This document shows, piece after piece, positions 26,859-36,732 of a stretch of 64,000 nt of DNA. The stretch's first letter is position 1. Each line of letters opens with the position of its first letter. The DNA comes from CAYYIS01 sp964470965 (GTDB lineage Bacteria > JAAXHH01 > JABIQT01). Where the stretch lies: positions 69,221 through 133,220 of the forward strand of contig CAYYIS010000008.1 of assembly GCA_964470965.1 (NCBI GenBank), in the 5' to 3' direction. A program made the translations under genes and the position numbers. A model generated the notes under the pieces. It was not told where the DNA came from. It saw only the letters and a list, made by a program, of their open reading frames with translations, and ran no database searches.

Positions 26859-27530
26859 TCATCCGAACACCAACGTCTGAAATGAAGCGGGGACATGGAA
26901 GTTCGGTCGCGGCGTATCCACCGGTGCCCAAGAGCCCCAGTGGGGATGGGAGGTCTGGTCGCCGCACTTGTAAAAATTAGCGCGCCACCTGGTGCCTGTG
27001 TCATGCCTGACGCCATCAAAATATTTGTGGAACAATGCGAACGGCACGTGGTACTCCACGGTCCAGGTCTTTAATTCGGTGACCTCCGGCTCCACAATTC
27101 TGGGCATTGAATGGGCCAAGGCTACCGTCCGCCAGTCTGCTTCCGATACGGCCGTGCGCTGCTCTCCCCTCTCACGCGCCTCAGGGTGTGGGTTCCTATG
27201 AAGCAACGTCGTACCACCACAGTTGACCTCAAAGTTAAAATACACATCGGATTCGGTCAGAGGCGCTACAAAAAATTCTACACAGCTGTCCCGGCAGACG
27301 CCATCCTGATACTTCTCTGCGACTGCCCGAATGTAACGGTCCTCCACACAAAAAATAACCGCCAGCGTAGTATCGTTATAAAGCAATCTGGCCTGCGTTT
27401 TCGGATGATGTCCGGAATCCTCCCACGAAAAATGCGTCACCTCCAACGTCTCCGCATCCTGCCATTCCTCCCGTTCCCAGATGGCGTCAGGCGCAGACAA
27501 TTGTTCGGTTCGTGCTATTGTGTATTGCAT
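26859..27530 (-). CDS. Carbohydrate-binding family 9-like protein
   Basis: A 223-residue protein resembling the CBM9-like domain, a beta-sandwich found alone or attached to xylanases. The pattern of ARLLYNDTTLAVIFCVEDRY, SCVEFFVAP, YFNFEVNCGGT and TWTVEYHVPFALF is typical of this group, as is the closing WRANFYKCGD with WGSWAPV. No signal peptide is visible. I prefer ATG at 27530, which follows a run of seven G; an ATG eight codons upstream (27554) is possible. It is divergent from the DUF6807 gene. Stand-alone members are of uncertain function, and carbohydrate binding is inferred from the family. Confidence 0.78.
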   Translation of the reverse strand: MQYTIARTEQLSAPDAIWEREEWQDAETLEVTHFSWEDSGHHPKTQARLLYNDTTLAVIFCVEDRYIRAVAEKYQDGVCRDSCVEFFVAPLTESDVYFNFEVNCGGTTLLHRNPHPEARERGEQRTAVSEADWRTVALAHSMPRIVEPEVTELKTWTVEYHVPFALFHKYFDGVRHDTGTRWRANFYKCGDQTSHPHWGSWAPVDTPRPNFHVPASFQTLVFG

Positions 27531-27653
27531 AACCCCCCCGCGATAATCTTTCATTAAATTTCATTGATTCATTGACGATTCAATGAATTGAGTGCAGTTT
27601 CATCTACGAAACAATGTGTCAATGTATCGACAAACCAATTTCAGGGAACACGC

Positions 27654-28526
27654 ATGCCCGCTCTCCACCTATCGTTCAACTGTCTCGGTTTTGAACTTCA
27701 CGACGATGATCGGTTTATCGCTCTGTACAGGGCCACGGAAGAATTGCCCAGGACGGACGCACCCAAACCCTGTTTCGCGCCTATCTATACACCCTCCGGT
27801 GGTTTGATCACCGAGTTCCGTCCGGCTGATCATACCTGGCATACCGGCTTGTACTACGGTTGGGTTCACGTCAATGATGCGAACCTGTGGGGCGGCGGCT
27901 GGTACATCCCGGAGTCCGGCCGATATGAAGACATCGCCGACTCACACGGCATGCAGCGCCACGATTCTTTCTCAAACGTCGTTTCCGACAGCCGGGAGGT
28001 GTCGCTGACCGAAACCCTTACCTGGCTGGACGCTTCCGATCAGCCGATGGCGGTTGAAACGCGACGGTTCCGGTTTCAATCTCTCGAGCGAACGGCCGGA
28101 TATCTCTGGCTTATAGAATCCAGGATCACCCCCGTGTTAGAAAAGATAACTCTGGGTGCTTCCCGGGCCGCCAGATATAGCGGACTGGAACTCCGGATGG
28201 GACCGCCGTTTTCCGATGCCCAACACATCAGCAGCGAAGGCCACGAAGGGCACGAGCAGATTATGGGCAACCACGCCAGGTGGGTCAAAGCCGCGGGTTC
28301 TGACGGCGGCATGGTGATTATGATGGATCATCCGGATAACCCCCGATATCCTACTACCTGGTTCACCCGAAAAAACCTGCTCGGCGCCGGGCTTCTCATG
28401 TCAGCAGACCTTGACATAGAAAAGTCGGGATTCCTGCACCTGAAATACGGCTTCGTTGTCCTTGACGCTCCTGCCAATGTAGAAGCTGCCGAAACGCTCT
28501 ACGCCCATTACCTGTGTCAGGCCTAG
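27654..28526 (+). CDS. DUF6807 (PmoA-like) family protein
   Basis: A 290-residue soluble protein of the DUF6807 family, sometimes labelled methane-oxygenase PmoA-like although unrelated to methane oxidation. The recognisable core is FRPADHTWHTGLYYGW near residues 55-70, followed by NLWGGGW, and later TWFTRKNLLGAGLL. The fold resembles galactose-mutarotase-type beta-sandwiches and members often occur with sugar dehydrogenases, so carbohydrate handling is plausible but unproven. The start is ATG at 27654 after AGGGA; a longer reading from a TTG at 27588 has no ribosome site. Convergent with a glycosyltransferase gene 20 bases downstream. Confidence 0.75.
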   Translation: MPALHLSFNCLGFELHDDDRFIALYRATEELPRTDAPKPCFAPIYTPSGGLITEFRPADHTWHTGLYYGWVHVNDANLWGGGWYIPESGRYEDIADSHGMQRHDSFSNVVSDSREVSLTETLTWLDASDQPMAVETRRFRFQSLERTAGYLWLIESRITPVLEKITLGASRAARYSGLELRMGPPFSDAQHISSEGHEGHEQIMGNHARWVKAAGSDGGMVIMMDHPDNPRYPTTWFTRKNLLGAGLLMSADLDIEKSGFLHLKYGFVVLDAPANVEAAETLYAHYLCQA

Positions 28527-28546
28527 GTAAACTATTGGATCCGCAG

Positions 28547-29689
28547 CTAATCGTCCCACGCCGCATAATTCCGTTTCCACAGAAACTGGAACACACCGAC
28601 AGCCGCAGCCGCGTTAACCGTGCAGAAATACAGAGGAATTGTAAACAGTTTTAACGATATTCCAAGCCGGTGCGCGGCCAGGCCACATAGGGCAAGTCCA
28701 TAGAAGATCGCCTGCCCCCACGCCAGAAAACATGACACCGGCGGAGTGGCTTGAAAAGTAACTGCCAGGATCCCCATGAGATAGAACGGTACAAAGTTCC
28801 GCAACAGTTTATGTGAGACGATCTGGAAGAGAAGCCTGGGATTGTGGATCGGATTCAGCCCGGACCACAGACGCGACATCGTGGTCAGCTGGTGAGACAC
28901 GAATCGGCTCTTTTTCTTGAATTCGGCAAAAACCGTCGCAGGAGCCTCCTCCCTTGAGACTGCCGACGGCTGATACACTACTCTGTAGCCTGCTGCATAA
29001 GCGGCCAGCGGAAAACCAAAGTCGTCGGACAGGTCCGGTCCGAGGGGGGTGTAAGCGGAACGGCGTAGGGCGTAGATCGATCCATTGGCGCCAATCAGAG
29101 TATTGAACCGGCTTTCCCACCCCTTTATCCGGTTTTCGTAATCCCAGTACATTCTCTCCCCATCGCTGATGGAGTTGTCCGATGGGTTGACATAGAGTAA
29201 TTTGCCGCAGACGCAACCGACTCGCTCATCTCGAAACGGTTCGATGAGGTGAGTCAGGGCATCCGGTTCGTACATGGCGTTGGCGTCTGAAAAAACGAAA
29301 ATTTCGCCGCTGGCTCCTGTCACCGCATCCATGAGAGCCGGCATTTTTCCACCGCGTTTTGGAAGCCGGTGCAGTCGAACACCTGCATCGGCATATCGCA
29401 GGACCGCTTCGTCCGTCCCGTCGTCCGATCCGTCGGATGCGACGATGATCTCAAGAAATTCCTTCGGATACGTCAAGGCCAGTGTATTCTGTATTTTTTG
29501 TTCAATCACCTCGATTTCATTATGTGCGGTGATAATGAGCGAGATAGACGGGTTCACATCATCCGTAAGCAGAACACCGGCCTGTGCACGCCGTGTCAGG
29601 AGCCACAGGAGGACTGGATAGCCGATGTAAACATACAGAATGAGCAGAAACAAACAGATTAGTAATAAATGGGGCAGTGAAATAGTCAT
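28547..29689 (-). CDS. Membrane glycosyltransferase, family 2
   Basis: A 380-residue processive-type GT2 enzyme. One N-terminal membrane helix (about 6-30) precedes the GT-A domain, with LIITAHNE at 51-58, VASDGSDDGTDE at 83-94, a FSDANAMY acceptor motif at 133-140, and a late QxxRW-like region. Two or more C-terminal helices (about 300-370) follow. It would add sugars to a lipid-linked or extending glycan at the inner membrane. It is the last gene of the polysaccharide operon and overlaps the preceding GT4 gene by four bases (ATGA). Sugar specificity cannot be read. Confidence 0.88.
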   Translation of the reverse strand: MTISLPHLLLICLFLLILYVYIGYPVLLWLLTRRAQAGVLLTDDVNPSISLIITAHNEIEVIEQKIQNTLALTYPKEFLEIIVASDGSDDGTDEAVLRYADAGVRLHRLPKRGGKMPALMDAVTGASGEIFVFSDANAMYEPDALTHLIEPFRDERVGCVCGKLLYVNPSDNSISDGERMYWDYENRIKGWESRFNTLIGANGSIYALRRSAYTPLGPDLSDDFGFPLAAYAAGYRVVYQPSAVSREEAPATVFAEFKKKSRFVSHQLTTMSRLWSGLNPIHNPRLLFQIVSHKLLRNFVPFYLMGILAVTFQATPPVSCFLAWGQAIFYGLALCGLAAHRLGISLKLFTIPLYFCTVNAAAAVGVFQFLWKRNYAAWDD

Positions 29690-30882
29690 ACGGAGCCGTC
29701 AGCCAAAGACCGGAAAAGGCGATCGAACTGGGTGGCCAGGATCGACCATGCATATCGGCGGTGAATCAACGCCGCGGCAGAATCTGCGATACGGGCAGCC
29801 CTCGACTGGTCGCGAAGAAGCTGAACCACCGATGCAGCGAACATTTTCGGGACATCCGCTACAAGAATATCCACTTCCGGTTCCGCGCCTATGCCTTCAC
29901 AACCGACCGATGTGGAAACCACCGGCCGCCTCATCGCCATAGCTTCAAGGATTTTCAGGCGGATGCCGGACCCTATGCGCGTAGGCACCACAAACACGGA
30001 ACCACGAAGGATCTCAGGTCTTATGTCCTCAACCCTGCCCAGCACATCGATGCCGCTTCCCTTCGCCGTAGTTTTAACGATCTCCGGTGGATTTTGGCCA
30101 ACTATCGACAACCTCACATCCGGAATTTCCTGCCGTATTCTCGGAAAGATTTCGTTCACCAGGTGCCTCAATCCATCCGAAGTAGGCGGCCATCCGTAAT
30201 CTCCGGTCGTTACGATCCGGTGAGGGTCCGGCGACGGGGAATCAGCAACGGGATCAAACCACTCGGTATCAACGCCGCTGGAAATCACATCGATCCTGGC
30301 ATCCGGCGCCATATCCCGCAGGGTCTGCCCATCCACATCCGTTACCGGCACGCAGCAGCTGAACCTGGGACACATCACCGCCTCGTAGGCGTGAAGGCGC
30401 CGGGCCTGGATACCGGCATATACCCGTTTTAACGGGTTTGGTGTTTTATCCGAATATCGACGCATAATGACACTCTCCACGTTATGTTCCCTCAAGACTA
30501 CCGGAAGACCGTCAGGCAATGCGTCGATATATTGGGCCATATGCAGGTGATCTATATGAACGAGATCGATATTGCCTGAACGTACAATGCTGCGGATTGC
30601 CCCCATCATGTCTGAGGATTGATATTTTTCAATGGCATAGGGAAGTTTGGACGCCAGGTTTTGAAACATCGCCGGATATGAATATCCCGCGGTATGACGT
30701 ACCGGTACGACATCGCAATAAGGCGTCAGACCGGTCACATGCCCCGCTGTTTCCTCGGTAACAAACGACAGGAGCGTAATCGTGTGTTTCCTGGATAAAT
30801 ACTGGACAAAGTTAAAAATACCCGATCTACCGCCGCTGTCCGGCGGGAATGGTAGTTGTGGCGTAATCTGTAAGATATGCAT
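29686..30882 (-). CDS. Glycosyltransferase, family 4 (GT-B fold)
   Basis: A 398-residue GT-B glycosyltransferase. The N-terminal acceptor domain opens with ILQITPQLPFPPDSGGR, and the C-terminal nucleotide-sugar domain includes IVTTGDYGWPPTSDGLRHLV and IGSGIRLKILEAMAMRRPVV near 312-331 with the family glutamate. The opening resembles the group of sugar transferases associated with exopolysaccharide and PEP-CTERM loci. It overlaps the next gene by four bases. About 800 bases without a clear gene separate it from the upstream GT2 gene, so it may have its own transcription start. Confidence 0.88.
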   Translation of the reverse strand: MHILQITPQLPFPPDSGGRSGIFNFVQYLSRKHTITLLSFVTEETAGHVTGLTPYCDVVPVRHTAGYSYPAMFQNLASKLPYAIEKYQSSDMMGAIRSIVRSGNIDLVHIDHLHMAQYIDALPDGLPVVLREHNVESVIMRRYSDKTPNPLKRVYAGIQARRLHAYEAVMCPRFSCCVPVTDVDGQTLRDMAPDARIDVISSGVDTEWFDPVADSPSPDPHRIVTTGDYGWPPTSDGLRHLVNEIFPRIRQEIPDVRLSIVGQNPPEIVKTTAKGSGIDVLGRVEDIRPEILRGSVFVVPTRIGSGIRLKILEAMAMRRPVVSTSVGCEGIGAEPEVDILVADVPKMFAASVVQLLRDQSRAARIADSAAALIHRRYAWSILATQFDRLFRSLADGSV

Positions 30883-31681
30883 TGATCTGAATGTTTATCG
30901 ATTCCGGAAGTTTTTTTACCGTCGTCTTCGATCAACTGTGCCAATAACCGCCGTCTTCTCTCGGCCCCAGTTGTCCCATTTCGATCCTCCGACACATGCC
31001 TTTCGACTGTTGCAGAAAATTACTTGGCATCGGTCTATGTTTGGCAACGTTCTTCGTCTTGTGAGATGTTAAAGACTATTTACCGGTAGTCAACATCTCC
31101 TGCAGCCGGTGGTAATAAAAATCCGCGCACCTTCGAACAATTTCCAATGCGCCACCGATTCCGTTGTAAATGGCTGTTGCTACCTTTGACACCTGGTGAC
31201 TGGAAACCGAAAAAGCGAATCGGGTGTCGTTCCTCGTGATTACTGATACTGGCAGGACAGCGGCCATAAGTTGGCCTGTTTCTCGATCCGCAGTGCCGGA
31301 TGTGCTGCTCCGGACATCAGTTTTGTGTATTAAGCGGCACAGCTATTTAAGAGGTTGAATGTGGCATCCCAGAAAAACGATTGGAAAACCGGATTCCAGG
31401 TATGCGATCTGTGTGGCGGAAACGGCGCGATCAGGGCATCCGACCTATGGACGGGCAACAGTCATTTTCTCTCTTTCGTATGGATCCCGACCATCCTGGT
31501 ACAAGCTCGTAATCATTCGTTAAATTGTGAGCCATTGTCATGATTAATCCTCCTTGGATGTTCAATGTGAACGAATGGCGCAGGTCCAACGTGTGCCTCC
31601 AGAGCTTGAGCCATATGATGTATTATACCGGCACTCCATGCCTCATCCGTCCACCATGCGGCTGACCTGTGGGGTGCCGTT
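30883..31681. other. 799-base gene-poor interval inside the polysaccharide cluster
   Basis: No family-recognisable gene. The best short reading is rightward, GTG at 31361 to 31543 (60 residues), six bases after AAGAGG. It carries a CDLCGG pair of cysteines and runs against the operon. A leftward 63-codon reading at 31076-31267 lacks a ribosome site. The interval breaks an otherwise tightly packed operon and could hold a decayed glycosyltransferase or accessory gene. Base composition is not obviously foreign. Confidence 0.45.
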
Positions 31682-32614
31682 TTACCCGGAATCAGGCCTA
31701 GCCGGCCGGCCGCTTCCGTGGTGTGGCGCACCCCGAATATACCACATGAGGACCGCCAAATTCTGCTTGAATTTTTTGCCTTTCGGCGACGTAATACCCC
31801 AGAGCATCACTCTCAAGACGACCCCTAAAACCAGTCCCGCCTGTGACACCCATCGTCCCATCCACGGAAAATGCTTCCTCATATAATATGCACGACTTCG
31901 ATACAGGGCCACAAAGGCATCTCCGGGTCGATCGGATGAACTTCGGGAAAGTCCATGTGTAACCACGGCCTCCGGCAGATGGTAGACTTCCCAACCCTTC
32001 AGCCAGGCCCTTTGACACCAGTCCACCTCCTCGGAATACAGAAAAAAACCTTCGTCCATTCCTCCGATATCACATACCATCTCCCGCCGTGCCAGCAGGC
32101 AGGCTCCCACCACGGCATCCACGGGTTGCGGACCGACCGGCCCTGGTTGTAGCCCGATCAGCTTCTCTATGAATAGACTCTCTTTCAAAATTCTCCAGGG
32201 TGTTGGAAACGGTGTAATGGCATTCTGAGGACGCCCATTCTCGTTGAGGAGTCGTGCGCCGGCAATGCCACACCCAGGGTTTTGATCCATGAAGCCTATC
32301 ATATGCGCAATAGCGCCAGGAGCAACGATGGTATCGGGATTGAGCAGGAGGATTAATTCACCGTTGCTGAGGCACAGCGCCTGATTGACCGCTGCGGCGA
32401 ACCCTATGTTTTCAGAGTTTTCTTTCAGGAGGACCCGAGGATTCTTCTGCCGGATAAACGCAGGGGTGTGGTCGGAGGAGGCATTGTCGACAACCAGGAC
32501 CTCTTTTGAGATCTGTGATGAAATGGATCTTAAGGAATCCAGGCACCGTCCTATCTCCTCCCGGACGTTGTAGGACACAATGATGATGGTCAGGTCGCAG
32601 CTGGAATCAGACAT
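31682..32614 (-). CDS. Glycosyltransferase, family 2 (rhamnosyltransferase-like)
   Basis: A 310-residue GT2 enzyme of the WbbL/rhamnosyltransferase style. LTIIIVSYNVREEIGRCLDS at 8-27, VVDNASSDHTP at 40-50, LLLNPDTIVAPGA at about 90-102, GACLLARREM near 169-178 and the EEVDWCQRAW segment at 194-203 are all in order. It transfers a sugar to a growing lipid-linked repeat unit in the cytoplasm. It overlaps the flippase gene by 8 bases. The C-terminal ~40 residues are basic and hydrophobic, consistent with membrane association. Confidence 0.9.
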   Translation of the reverse strand: MSDSSCDLTIIIVSYNVREEIGRCLDSLRSISSQISKEVLVVDNASSDHTPAFIRQKNPRVLLKENSENIGFAAAVNQALCLSNGELILLLNPDTIVAPGAIAHMIGFMDQNPGCGIAGARLLNENGRPQNAITPFPTPWRILKESLFIEKLIGLQPGPVGPQPVDAVVGACLLARREMVCDIGGMDEGFFLYSEEVDWCQRAWLKGWEVYHLPEAVVTHGLSRSSSDRPGDAFVALYRSRAYYMRKHFPWMGRWVSQAGLVLGVVLRVMLWGITSPKGKKFKQNLAVLMWYIRGAPHHGSGRPARPDSG

Positions 32615-34091
32615 CGATACCGGTTCCCGCCGGGAGACGTGTGGGCATTAAGGCAGTACGCAGATCGGACAATTCCGCCCAGGTGACTCCTCGGGTAATA
32701 AATAATGTTGTACCATATACGGCTACGGAACTAAGAATCAAAAACGGCAGAGAATGATCCCTGAAAAGGTAAAGCCATAACGTCAGGACTGCCGCACCGG
32801 GTAGCAGGGGAAGGCAGGGCCGCCAGCAGGTCCATTTTGTCAATCGCCGAAGAATGAACATGAATCCGATGACGCCGACCCCTTCGGTCACCAGCCTTGC
32901 CACACCCGCCCCCACAAAACTCCATCGCGGTATCAGTTGCACATTCACCAGTATATTCACCACCAGCATGACCCCGTTGATTTTCACGACCGCACGCTGA
33001 CGATCCAGAGCGATCAGGGCATGGCTCAGAATCGTTGCCATCGTCACAAACAACTCCGCCCAGACAAGGATAACCAGCGTATCCCCCGAGGGTTGGTAAC
33101 GACTGGTATACACAAGATCGATGATCCGGTCATTTAAGAAACCGGTACCAATACATACTGGTATCAGGAGGATAAAAAGCGGTTTGAGACCACCTGAAAG
33201 CGCTGGAATGAAGTCTTCTTTTATTCGGTCTGCGGTCGCCACCATCACTGGATAAAGTGATACCAGCACTGCCGCGGGTAATATACGGAATGCCTCGGTC
33301 AGGCGATAGGCTGCGGTATAGTACCCTATGGCGGTTTCATCCCACCATAGGGAAAGAAGAAGTATATCCAATCGGCTGTATAGGGTTGCAAAAACACCTA
33401 AGACAGCGATCGGAAGCGCCTGGCGGAGCAGCCCCGTCATCAACCTGAGATCAAACGTGCGGCGGGGTCGCACAAATTTCCGCGATGCAAGTAGGATGAT
33501 GATCATACCGGGTAGATTACAGGCGACATAGGCTACCATGACCCACAACACCGGCTGACCATAGAAAATAATGCTGTAGATGAGGGCCACCAACAGCCCC
33601 CCGTCCAGCAGCTTGATCAAGGTGGGAATTTCCATCCGCAGGTGTGCCTGAAACACCTGTTCATACACTACCCGCAACGAAGGCAGTTTGGGAGAAATCA
33701 GCAACGCGAACGTCATGATCCATACCAGCTGACGCGTGTCGGCAGGGTAATCACCAAGCAGGATCAGCGTGGAGGCCAGGAGAATGCCCAACGCGACAAG
33801 AACGACTTTAAAAACAATCATACCGGCCAGCAGTGTTTCCTGTCGTTCCTTGTCACGCACCATTTCCCGAACGAACGTGATATTGAATCCAAGATCGATC
33901 AGAATAGCGAAGTAACTCACGTATACCACGGCGAAGGAAAACTGTCCGAGTACCGCCTCACCCAGGGTACGGGCCAGTAATATTACCGCATAGAGATCAA
34001 TAAGTCGCGACAGAATGTTACCGGTGAATACGACCACCGAATTTCGGACCGCCCGTGAGGTATCGGTGGCAGGATAAGCACTGGTATCCAC
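32607..34091 (-). CDS. wzx: Polysaccharide flippase (Wzx-like, MOP superfamily)
   Basis: A 494-residue protein with about 12-14 hydrophobic segments, typical of oligosaccharide flippases that move lipid-linked repeat units to the periplasmic face. The N-terminus (RNSVVVFTGNILSRLIDLYA), the REMVRDKERQETLL loop and the long series of helices fit the family. The start is GTG at 34091, immediately after the TAA of the upstream gene and five bases after GGAGG. It overlaps the following GT2 gene by 8 bases. Family membership is clear; the exact glycan is not. Confidence 0.88.
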   Translation of the reverse strand: MDTSAYPATDTSRAVRNSVVVFTGNILSRLIDLYAVILLARTLGEAVLGQFSFAVVYVSYFAILIDLGFNITFVREMVRDKERQETLLAGMIVFKVVLVALGILLASTLILLGDYPADTRQLVWIMTFALLISPKLPSLRVVYEQVFQAHLRMEIPTLIKLLDGGLLVALIYSIIFYGQPVLWVMVAYVACNLPGMIIILLASRKFVRPRRTFDLRLMTGLLRQALPIAVLGVFATLYSRLDILLLSLWWDETAIGYYTAAYRLTEAFRILPAAVLVSLYPVMVATADRIKEDFIPALSGGLKPLFILLIPVCIGTGFLNDRIIDLVYTSRYQPSGDTLVILVWAELFVTMATILSHALIALDRQRAVVKINGVMLVVNILVNVQLIPRWSFVGAGVARLVTEGVGVIGFMFILRRLTKWTCWRPCLPLLPGAAVLTLWLYLFRDHSLPFLILSSVAVYGTTLFITRGVTWAELSDLRTALMPTRLPAGTGIDV

Positions 34092-35486
34092 TTACGCCTC
34101 CGAGGATCGGAACGGCAGATGCCCGCGATATGTGATTTCGACAAAACCCATGGCCAGTGCAAGAAAAATAATGGAATCTTTCTGAATAAATTGGGGTGAG
34201 GTGATGGAAAGGGGTATCATGGCAACCATGATACTCACCATACTCAACAGTAACGGTTGCATGAGTGGATCCCCGGTGGTGCGATACACCCGATATCCGT
34301 GTATTATCACTGTAATATACCATATCAAAAACGTCACGAGTCCCAACAGCCCAAGCTTAAGCCAGATGTACAGGAATGCATTATGTACGTACCAGGTGGG
34401 CAATATGGTGGGAATCAGAGGTTGGAAGGAATAATAATAACCTAATCCATACCCCCAAACCGGGCTCATCATAATCGCTTCCAAAACGGCCTCGGACTCC
34501 ACCATCCTGTTACGCAGGGAAAGATCGACCGTAGCGCTGAAGATGGATAAAAACCGCTTAACCAGCACCGTGGCGAGATCGAAGAACTCAGGCCCGGAGA
34601 AAAGGGCCACCGCGATGATGGCGAGGCCGCAGGCCATACTCCCGAATAGCAACAGCCTGCGCCGGACCGGACCCGGCATCCATAGAAAAGAAATACCTAA
34701 GGACATCAGGGCAGCCACCCAGTATCCCCTCGAAAATGTGACCGCCAGCGTGACACCGCAGAACATTATCAGACTGATAAAAATCAGGGTGCGCCAACCC
34801 TTGAATCCTTCAAAACAGACCAGGATGGTAGCGACCGTGAATGTCGTAAAGAACAACGGTTCTCCCGGAGCGCGGCGGCCCGCCACCAGTTCCCAGAGGT
34901 ATTCGGCACTCATGACATTGTTACGATACTCTATCAGGTTCACGATACCGACGGACAGGCACACGGCCACAAAGGCTAGGCAGAGCCATTTGACGGATGA
35001 TACCATTCGAACCGACCGGATGATAACCAGGTAAGGTAGAAAAAAAAGGAACGGTATCAGCTCTCGCAGCCATTTTAGCATGTCATTGCCTTGAAAATAG
35101 GCGGGTACCGCGGATACCAAGCAAATGGCCATAAACCAGAGATACAGCCGGTCGGTTCCCGTGGGGGCCAGTGGCTGCCCCAGCGCAAAACGCTCAAACC
35201 CCCACCCTAGAATGACCACACCGAACAGGGAGAAATACGCGATTTCGTACGGGGTGATTTCCTCGGTGCTCCTTACTACGAACGCACTCAACGAGATGAC
35301 GAATGTCAAGCCTCCGACAGGATTCCGGAAGCACCAAGCAACGATCGCCAGGCCAGCCATCCCCAGCAAACTGTACGGCATCGTGACGCCTATCGCCAGC
35401 GCAAGAATACAACCGAGTGCACAGATGATGACGACACCCCGGGAGAGGTGTCCGGGATCGGATATGGTCGGGTTGGTGATACTCAT
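34092..35486 (-). CDS. O-antigen polymerase/ligase family membrane protein
   Basis: A 464-residue protein with about ten to twelve hydrophobic segments and one large periplasmic loop (about residues 290-345), the layout of Wzy polymerases and WaaL ligases. The FTVATILVCF...GVTLAVTFSRGYWVAALMS region around 215-260 and the loop with SPVWGYGLGYYYSF are typical; members use conserved Arg and His/Gly positions there. I chose ATG at 35486; a TTG 15 bases upstream would overlap the Wzz-like gene. Polymerase versus ligase cannot be decided from sequence by eye. Confidence 0.82.
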   Translation of the reverse strand: MSITNPTISDPGHLSRGVVIICALGCILALAIGVTMPYSLLGMAGLAIVAWCFRNPVGGLTFVISLSAFVVRSTEEITPYEIAYFSLFGVVILGWGFERFALGQPLAPTGTDRLYLWFMAICLVSAVPAYFQGNDMLKWLRELIPFLFFLPYLVIIRSVRMVSSVKWLCLAFVAVCLSVGIVNLIEYRNNVMSAEYLWELVAGRRAPGEPLFFTTFTVATILVCFEGFKGWRTLIFISLIMFCGVTLAVTFSRGYWVAALMSLGISFLWMPGPVRRRLLLFGSMACGLAIIAVALFSGPEFFDLATVLVKRFLSIFSATVDLSLRNRMVESEAVLEAIMMSPVWGYGLGYYYSFQPLIPTILPTWYVHNAFLYIWLKLGLLGLVTFLIWYITVIIHGYRVYRTTGDPLMQPLLLSMVSIMVAMIPLSITSPQFIQKDSIIFLALAMGFVEITYRGHLPFRSSEA

Positions 35487-35497
35487 ATAATCCCGAA

Positions 35498-36631
35498 TCA
35501 ACGGGGTTTGCGGGTGGACAGGGACCGCAATTCCAAAAGGATCTGCTCGATGCGGCGACCGCGGGGCGTTTTTTCCATGCGCGCCTGGTGGATCGATTCC
35601 AGGTTCAATGAGATGATCATTCCGATCAGCAGGCTGCTGAAAAACGCTCCCAGCACGATGAAGAGCCGTTTTGGTGAATATTTTATCTGGGGAGGGACTG
35701 CCGGATCCACAATCTGCAAGGTCGGAGTGTCCTTTACTTCCTTTATCTTCGCCTGTTCATACTGCGGTAGCAAAAACGTCAGGAGCGTGGTCTGTATCTC
35801 CACTTCCCGTAACAGGCGGGCCATATCCAGTCCTATCTCCGGCAGATCCACGAGCCGATTTTTGGAAGCATCGATTTCGGACTGCATCTGACTGATAAGC
35901 GGATGGGATGAACCGAAGGACTTTCGCAGCACATCCCTCTGCACCTCCAGGCCCATTACCCGGGCTTCCAGTTCTGCACCGGCGAGGAGCGCAGCCCGAT
36001 TTTCGTCCGATATACCGAGTGTGCTGTTTTCCTCCTGATACGCGCGCATCGTCTCTTCCGCTTGGGCCAGATGCTTTCGTGTCTCAGACAGGCGGCGTTC
36101 GATGAACATCCGGTTGCTCCGAGCCTGATCGTTGTTTAACGACTTATTGATACGATCCAGTTCAGCTACGAAAAAATTTGCGATCTCTGCCGCTTTCAAA
36201 CGGTCTTTATGAACAACGCTCAACATAAGTGAGTTTTCTTTGGTAATCTCGATATCGATCGATGAATCCAGGGATTTGAGAGCTTCATCCATGGTCTCTT
36301 TCTCAAAATATGCCTGTAACTCATACGTTCGAACCACAGTCTCCCGAACCCTGCGGCTCAAGAGAATCGCCAAATATGTGTCCAGCTCTTCTGACTCACC
36401 GAGTCCCAGTATATTGAGACCTGATGTCAACGCGTCCATGGAGGTGTTTAACCCCAGCGACGATTCATTTTTGGGTGGGAGGATGGTGGTTGAAGCAAGG
36501 TATTTTTTAGGTAATATGAAACTGATAACAACTGCCAGAATCGATGTGACGCTCACCATCCATATGATGAGACGACGCCATTTCAACCAGATGTACACAT
36601 AATCCAGGAATGACACCTTTGTTTCATCCAC
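35498..36631 (-). CDS. Chain-length determinant (Wzz/GumC-like) protein
   Basis: A 377-residue polysaccharide co-polymerase. The Wzz domain begins with a transmembrane helix near residues 17-35 and SFILPKKYLASTTILPP, followed by long coiled-coil segments at about 165-290 (ending near TFLLPQYEQAKIKEVKD). A proline-rich second helix region follows (DPAVPPQIKYSPKR then a hydrophobic stretch at about 325-345). It sets glycan chain length by interacting with Wzy. There is no C-terminal tyrosine kinase domain. The start is GTG at 36631. It is the first gene of the leftward operon behind the promoter at 36704-36732. Confidence 0.9.
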   Translation of the reverse strand: MDETKVSFLDYVYIWLKWRRLIIWMVSVTSILAVVISFILPKKYLASTTILPPKNESSLGLNTSMDALTSGLNILGLGESEELDTYLAILLSRRVRETVVRTYELQAYFEKETMDEALKSLDSSIDIEITKENSLMLSVVHKDRLKAAEIANFFVAELDRINKSLNNDQARSNRMFIERRLSETRKHLAQAEETMRAYQEENSTLGISDENRAALLAGAELEARVMGLEVQRDVLRKSFGSSHPLISQMQSEIDASKNRLVDLPEIGLDMARLLREVEIQTTLLTFLLPQYEQAKIKEVKDTPTLQIVDPAVPPQIKYSPKRLFIVLGAFFSSLLIGMIISLNLESIHQARMEKTPRGRRIEQILLELRSLSTRKPR

Positions 36632-36703
36632 TTGACATCAACCTTTCAAACTACTTAAATACTTATCGGGCTGAATGGTTACGGCAGTAAGATATATTGT
36701 TTT

Positions 36704-36732
36704 ATGCTACACTTTGACTCCGGTGTTGTCAA
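36704..36732 (-). promoter_or_regulatory. Promoter of the polysaccharide operon
   Basis: Read leftward, TTGACA (complement of 36727-36732) and TAGCAT (complement of 36704-36709) have a 17-base spacer, about 73 bases before the GTG of the Wzz-like gene. No other good promoter is seen until the end of the cluster. On the opposite strand a TATAAT at 36817-36822 may be the -10 of the PorV gene, but it lacks a well-placed -35. Confidence 0.55.

Noticed and set aside
31076..31267. Leftward 63-codon reading inside the polysaccharide gap
   Set aside because: No ribosome-binding site precedes the ATG and no similarity is recognised; it may be a remnant but cannot be supported as a gene.
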